Part shown: positions 62,689 through 64,000 of the stretch, piece after piece
How the letters are laid out: each line of letters starts with the position of its first letter
Numbering within the stretch: the first letter of the stretch is position 1
Assembly (NCBI RefSeq): GCF_007096635.1
Contig: NZ_VKAA01000001.1
Coordinates: forward strand, 496,001-560,000
Direction: 5' to 3'
Origin: Mycolicibacterium sp. 018/SC-01/001
Lineage (GTDB): Bacteria > Actinomycetota > Actinomycetes > Mycobacteriales > Mycobacteriaceae
DNA length: 64,000 nucleotides
Made by a program: the position numbers and the translations under genes
The notes under the pieces: generated by a model
What the model saw: only the letters and a program-made list of their open reading frames with translations
Told to the model about the DNA's origin: nothing
Database searches by the model: none

Positions 62689-64000
62689 TTATTGCTTGGC
62701 CATGTTGGCGAACCGCGAGAGGTGCAGCTGGTGCGCCACCGTGACTGTCTTCGTCGGGCCGGCGCGGTGCTTGGCGATGATCAAGTCGGCCTCGCCGCCA
62801 CGCGGATCGTCGCTCTCGAACGCATCCGGACGGTGAAGCAGCACAACCATATCCGCGTCCTGCTCGATCGAACCCGACTCACGAAGATCCGACAACTGCG
62901 GCTTCTTGTCCGTGCGCTGCTCCGGACCACGGTTCAACTGGCTCATCGCCACCACCGGCACTTCCAGCTCCTTGGCCAAGAGCTTGATCTGCCGCGAGAA
63001 CTCGGACACCTCCTGCTGACGCGACTCGACCTTCTTGCCCGATGTCATCAGCTGCAGATAGTCGATCACGACGAGCCGCAGATCCGCTTTCTGCTTCAGC
63101 CGCCGTGCCTTCGCGCGGATCTCCATCATCGTCAGGTTCGGCGAGTCGTCGATGTAGAGCGGCGCCTCGCTGATCTCGCTCATGCGCCGCGCCAGTTTTG
63201 TCCAGTCGTCGTCACTCATCCGCCCGGATCGCATATCGGCCAGCTTGATTCGCGCCTCCGCCGACAGCAGGCGCATGACGATCTCGGTCTTGCTCATCTC
63301 CAGCGAGAACACGATGCTCGGCAGGTGGTGCTTGATCGAGCACGACCGCATGAAATCCAGGCCCAAGGTCGAATTGTGCGTCGGGATCATCGAGCGGCTC
63401 GCCAAATACATGTGACTGGCGTTGTCGACCTCGACGCACCGCACCGGCACGCTCGGCACCGGTCGGACGTCGACGATCGCGCGTGCCGCACTGCACGTCC
63501 CCCGCCGCTCCTTGTGCAGCATTTCCTTGCGGTGCACACGGAACACGCTGTCGCCGGCAATGATTCGCAGCGACACCGCAGCGCGGTGTTCGCAGAGATA
63601 CCCCAGCGACACGACCAGTTCTGCGACATCGCGCTCCAGTCGCTCGTCAGACAGCGCGAGTTCGATCGATCCATCATCTGCTACAGATCCGGAGGCATCG
63701 ACCAATCCCGCCAGCAGAGCCCGCCGCTGGGCCTCCGACGCATGCAGGTACTGCACCGGGATGCGATCCCGAACGACCGCCCCGGATGTGCCCGCCTCTC
63801 CCTCGACCCACATCTGGATCTCCGGATCGGATGTCGAGGCGCCGAGCGAAGCACCCAACGTGTACGGCGGTACCAAAAGTTCTGCGTCCGCCAGCTGGAT
63901 CGCCGCGGTGTTGGTCACCGTGTGGCCGGACTGAACCGTCGCGGCGATCTGCCGTGTGGTCCGGATCGCGCCCGCCGTCAGCCACTGATGCTCCGCATCG
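62689..64000 (-). CDS. dnaB: Replicative DNA helicase DnaB, intein-containing, C-terminal part
   Basis: Partial; continues past the right edge. After the intein the extein resumes at the P-loop with STLGLDFMRSCSIKHHLPS, then FSLEMSKTEIVMRLLSAEARI, the Walker B strand LRLVVIDYLQLM and VVAMSQLNRGPEQR, with the arginine-finger region ADLIIAKHRAGPT. This is the RecA-like motor of the replicative helicase. The intein interrupts the ATP-binding loop, so splicing is needed for activity. dnaB is an essential housekeeping gene and marks the end of the accessory island. Confidence 0.95.
   Translation of the reverse strand, partial: DAEHQWLTAGAIRTTRQIAATVQSGHTVTNTAAIQLADAELLVPPYTLGASLGASTSDPEIQMWVEGEAGTSGAVVRDRIPVQYLHASEAQRRALLAGLVDASGSVADDGSIELALSDERLERDVAELVVSLGYLCEHRAAVSLRIIAGDSVFRVHRKEMLHKERRGTCSAARAIVDVRPVPSVPVRCVEVDNASHMYLASRSMIPTHNSTLGLDFMRSCSIKHHLPSIVFSLEMSKTEIVMRLLSAEARIKLADMRSGRMSDDDWTKLARRMSEISEAPLYIDDSPNLTMMEIRAKARRLKQKADLRLVVIDYLQLMTSGKKVESRQQEVSEFSRQIKLLAKELEVPVVAMSQLNRGPEQRTDKKPQLSDLRESGSIEQDADMVVLLHRPDAFESDDPRGGEADLIIAKHRAGPTKTVTVAHQLHLSRFANMAKQ
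63373..64000 (-). other. C-terminal part of the DnaB intein with degenerate LAGLIDADG endonuclease
   Basis: The stretch shows the intein block with DAEHQWLTAGAIRTT, a first dodecapeptide-like PPYTLGASLGAST, a second LLAGLVDASG, and the C-terminal splice blocks CVEVDNASHMYLASR and MIPTHN followed by Ser(+1). The terminal His-Asn and Ser are intact, so splicing should work. The first LAGLIDADG motif has Ala-Ser where active enzymes have Asp-Gly, and only ~50 residues separate the motifs, so homing activity is probably lost. Confidence 0.8.

Noticed and set aside
1..64000. CRISPR array that might guide the Tn7-like element
   Set aside because: No set of regularly spaced direct repeats and no Cas gene was seen anywhere in the window.

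Overview
The window is about 64 kb of high-GC actinobacterial chromosome, most likely from a mycobacterium (Mycolicibacterium/Mycobacterium). Pointers are a DnaB helicase carrying an intein at its P-loop, F420-type enzymes (an LLM oxidoreductase, a Ddn-like protein), PIG-L and mycothiol-type isomerase folds, many TetR regulators and frequent GTG starts with 4-bp ATGA/GTGA overlaps. No rRNA, tRNA or CRISPR array was recognised.

Positions 1-37.4 kb are a metabolic accessory region of small regulator-enzyme modules: MarR with YceI/azoreductase; thiolase with an alpha/beta hydrolase; two DHA2 exporters; two NmrA-type reductases; an LLM enzyme facing a TetR; an XRE regulator facing a hydrolase; an MBL / flavin-reductase-like / hydrolase-NTF2 / carbonic anhydrase run; dihydrolipoyl dehydrogenase, a DUF302-like protein and catalase; AraC facing Ddn-like and chloroperoxidase-like genes; and TetR-controlled hydrolases, an ABM monooxygenase and a GH1 glycosidase. 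At least seven alpha/beta hydrolases occur here. Decayed copies of the thiolase and of the hydrolase lie on either side of the intact pair, and IS3 remnants mark past rearrangement.

Positions 37.5-51.6 kb are a mobile region. Its core is a Tn7-like transposon: tnsA, tnsB, tnsC and a tniQ read leftwards (48.6 to 42.4 kb), and a second tniQ reads rightwards (40.4-42.3 kb) from a promoter shared with a small XRE repressor. Two near-identical palindromes (39,894 and 40,347) look like the XRE operator. Small uncharacterised genes flank the core. Two truncated IS256-family elements (37.5 and 51.0 kb) and two members of one small gene family (38.7 and 50.7 kb, opposite orientation) bracket it like a mirror image.

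Positions 51.6-62.4 kb are a phage/plasmid defence island on the minus strand: a type I Wadjet system (jetA-jetB-jetC-jetD) and a Gabija system (gajA-gajB, preceded by a 33-codon overlapping ORF). It lies directly downstream of dnaB, whose 3' part with the end of an intein fills the right edge. The most notable features are the two-TniQ Tn7-like element with its own repressor circuit, and the stacking of Wadjet, Gabija and the transposon beside dnaB.
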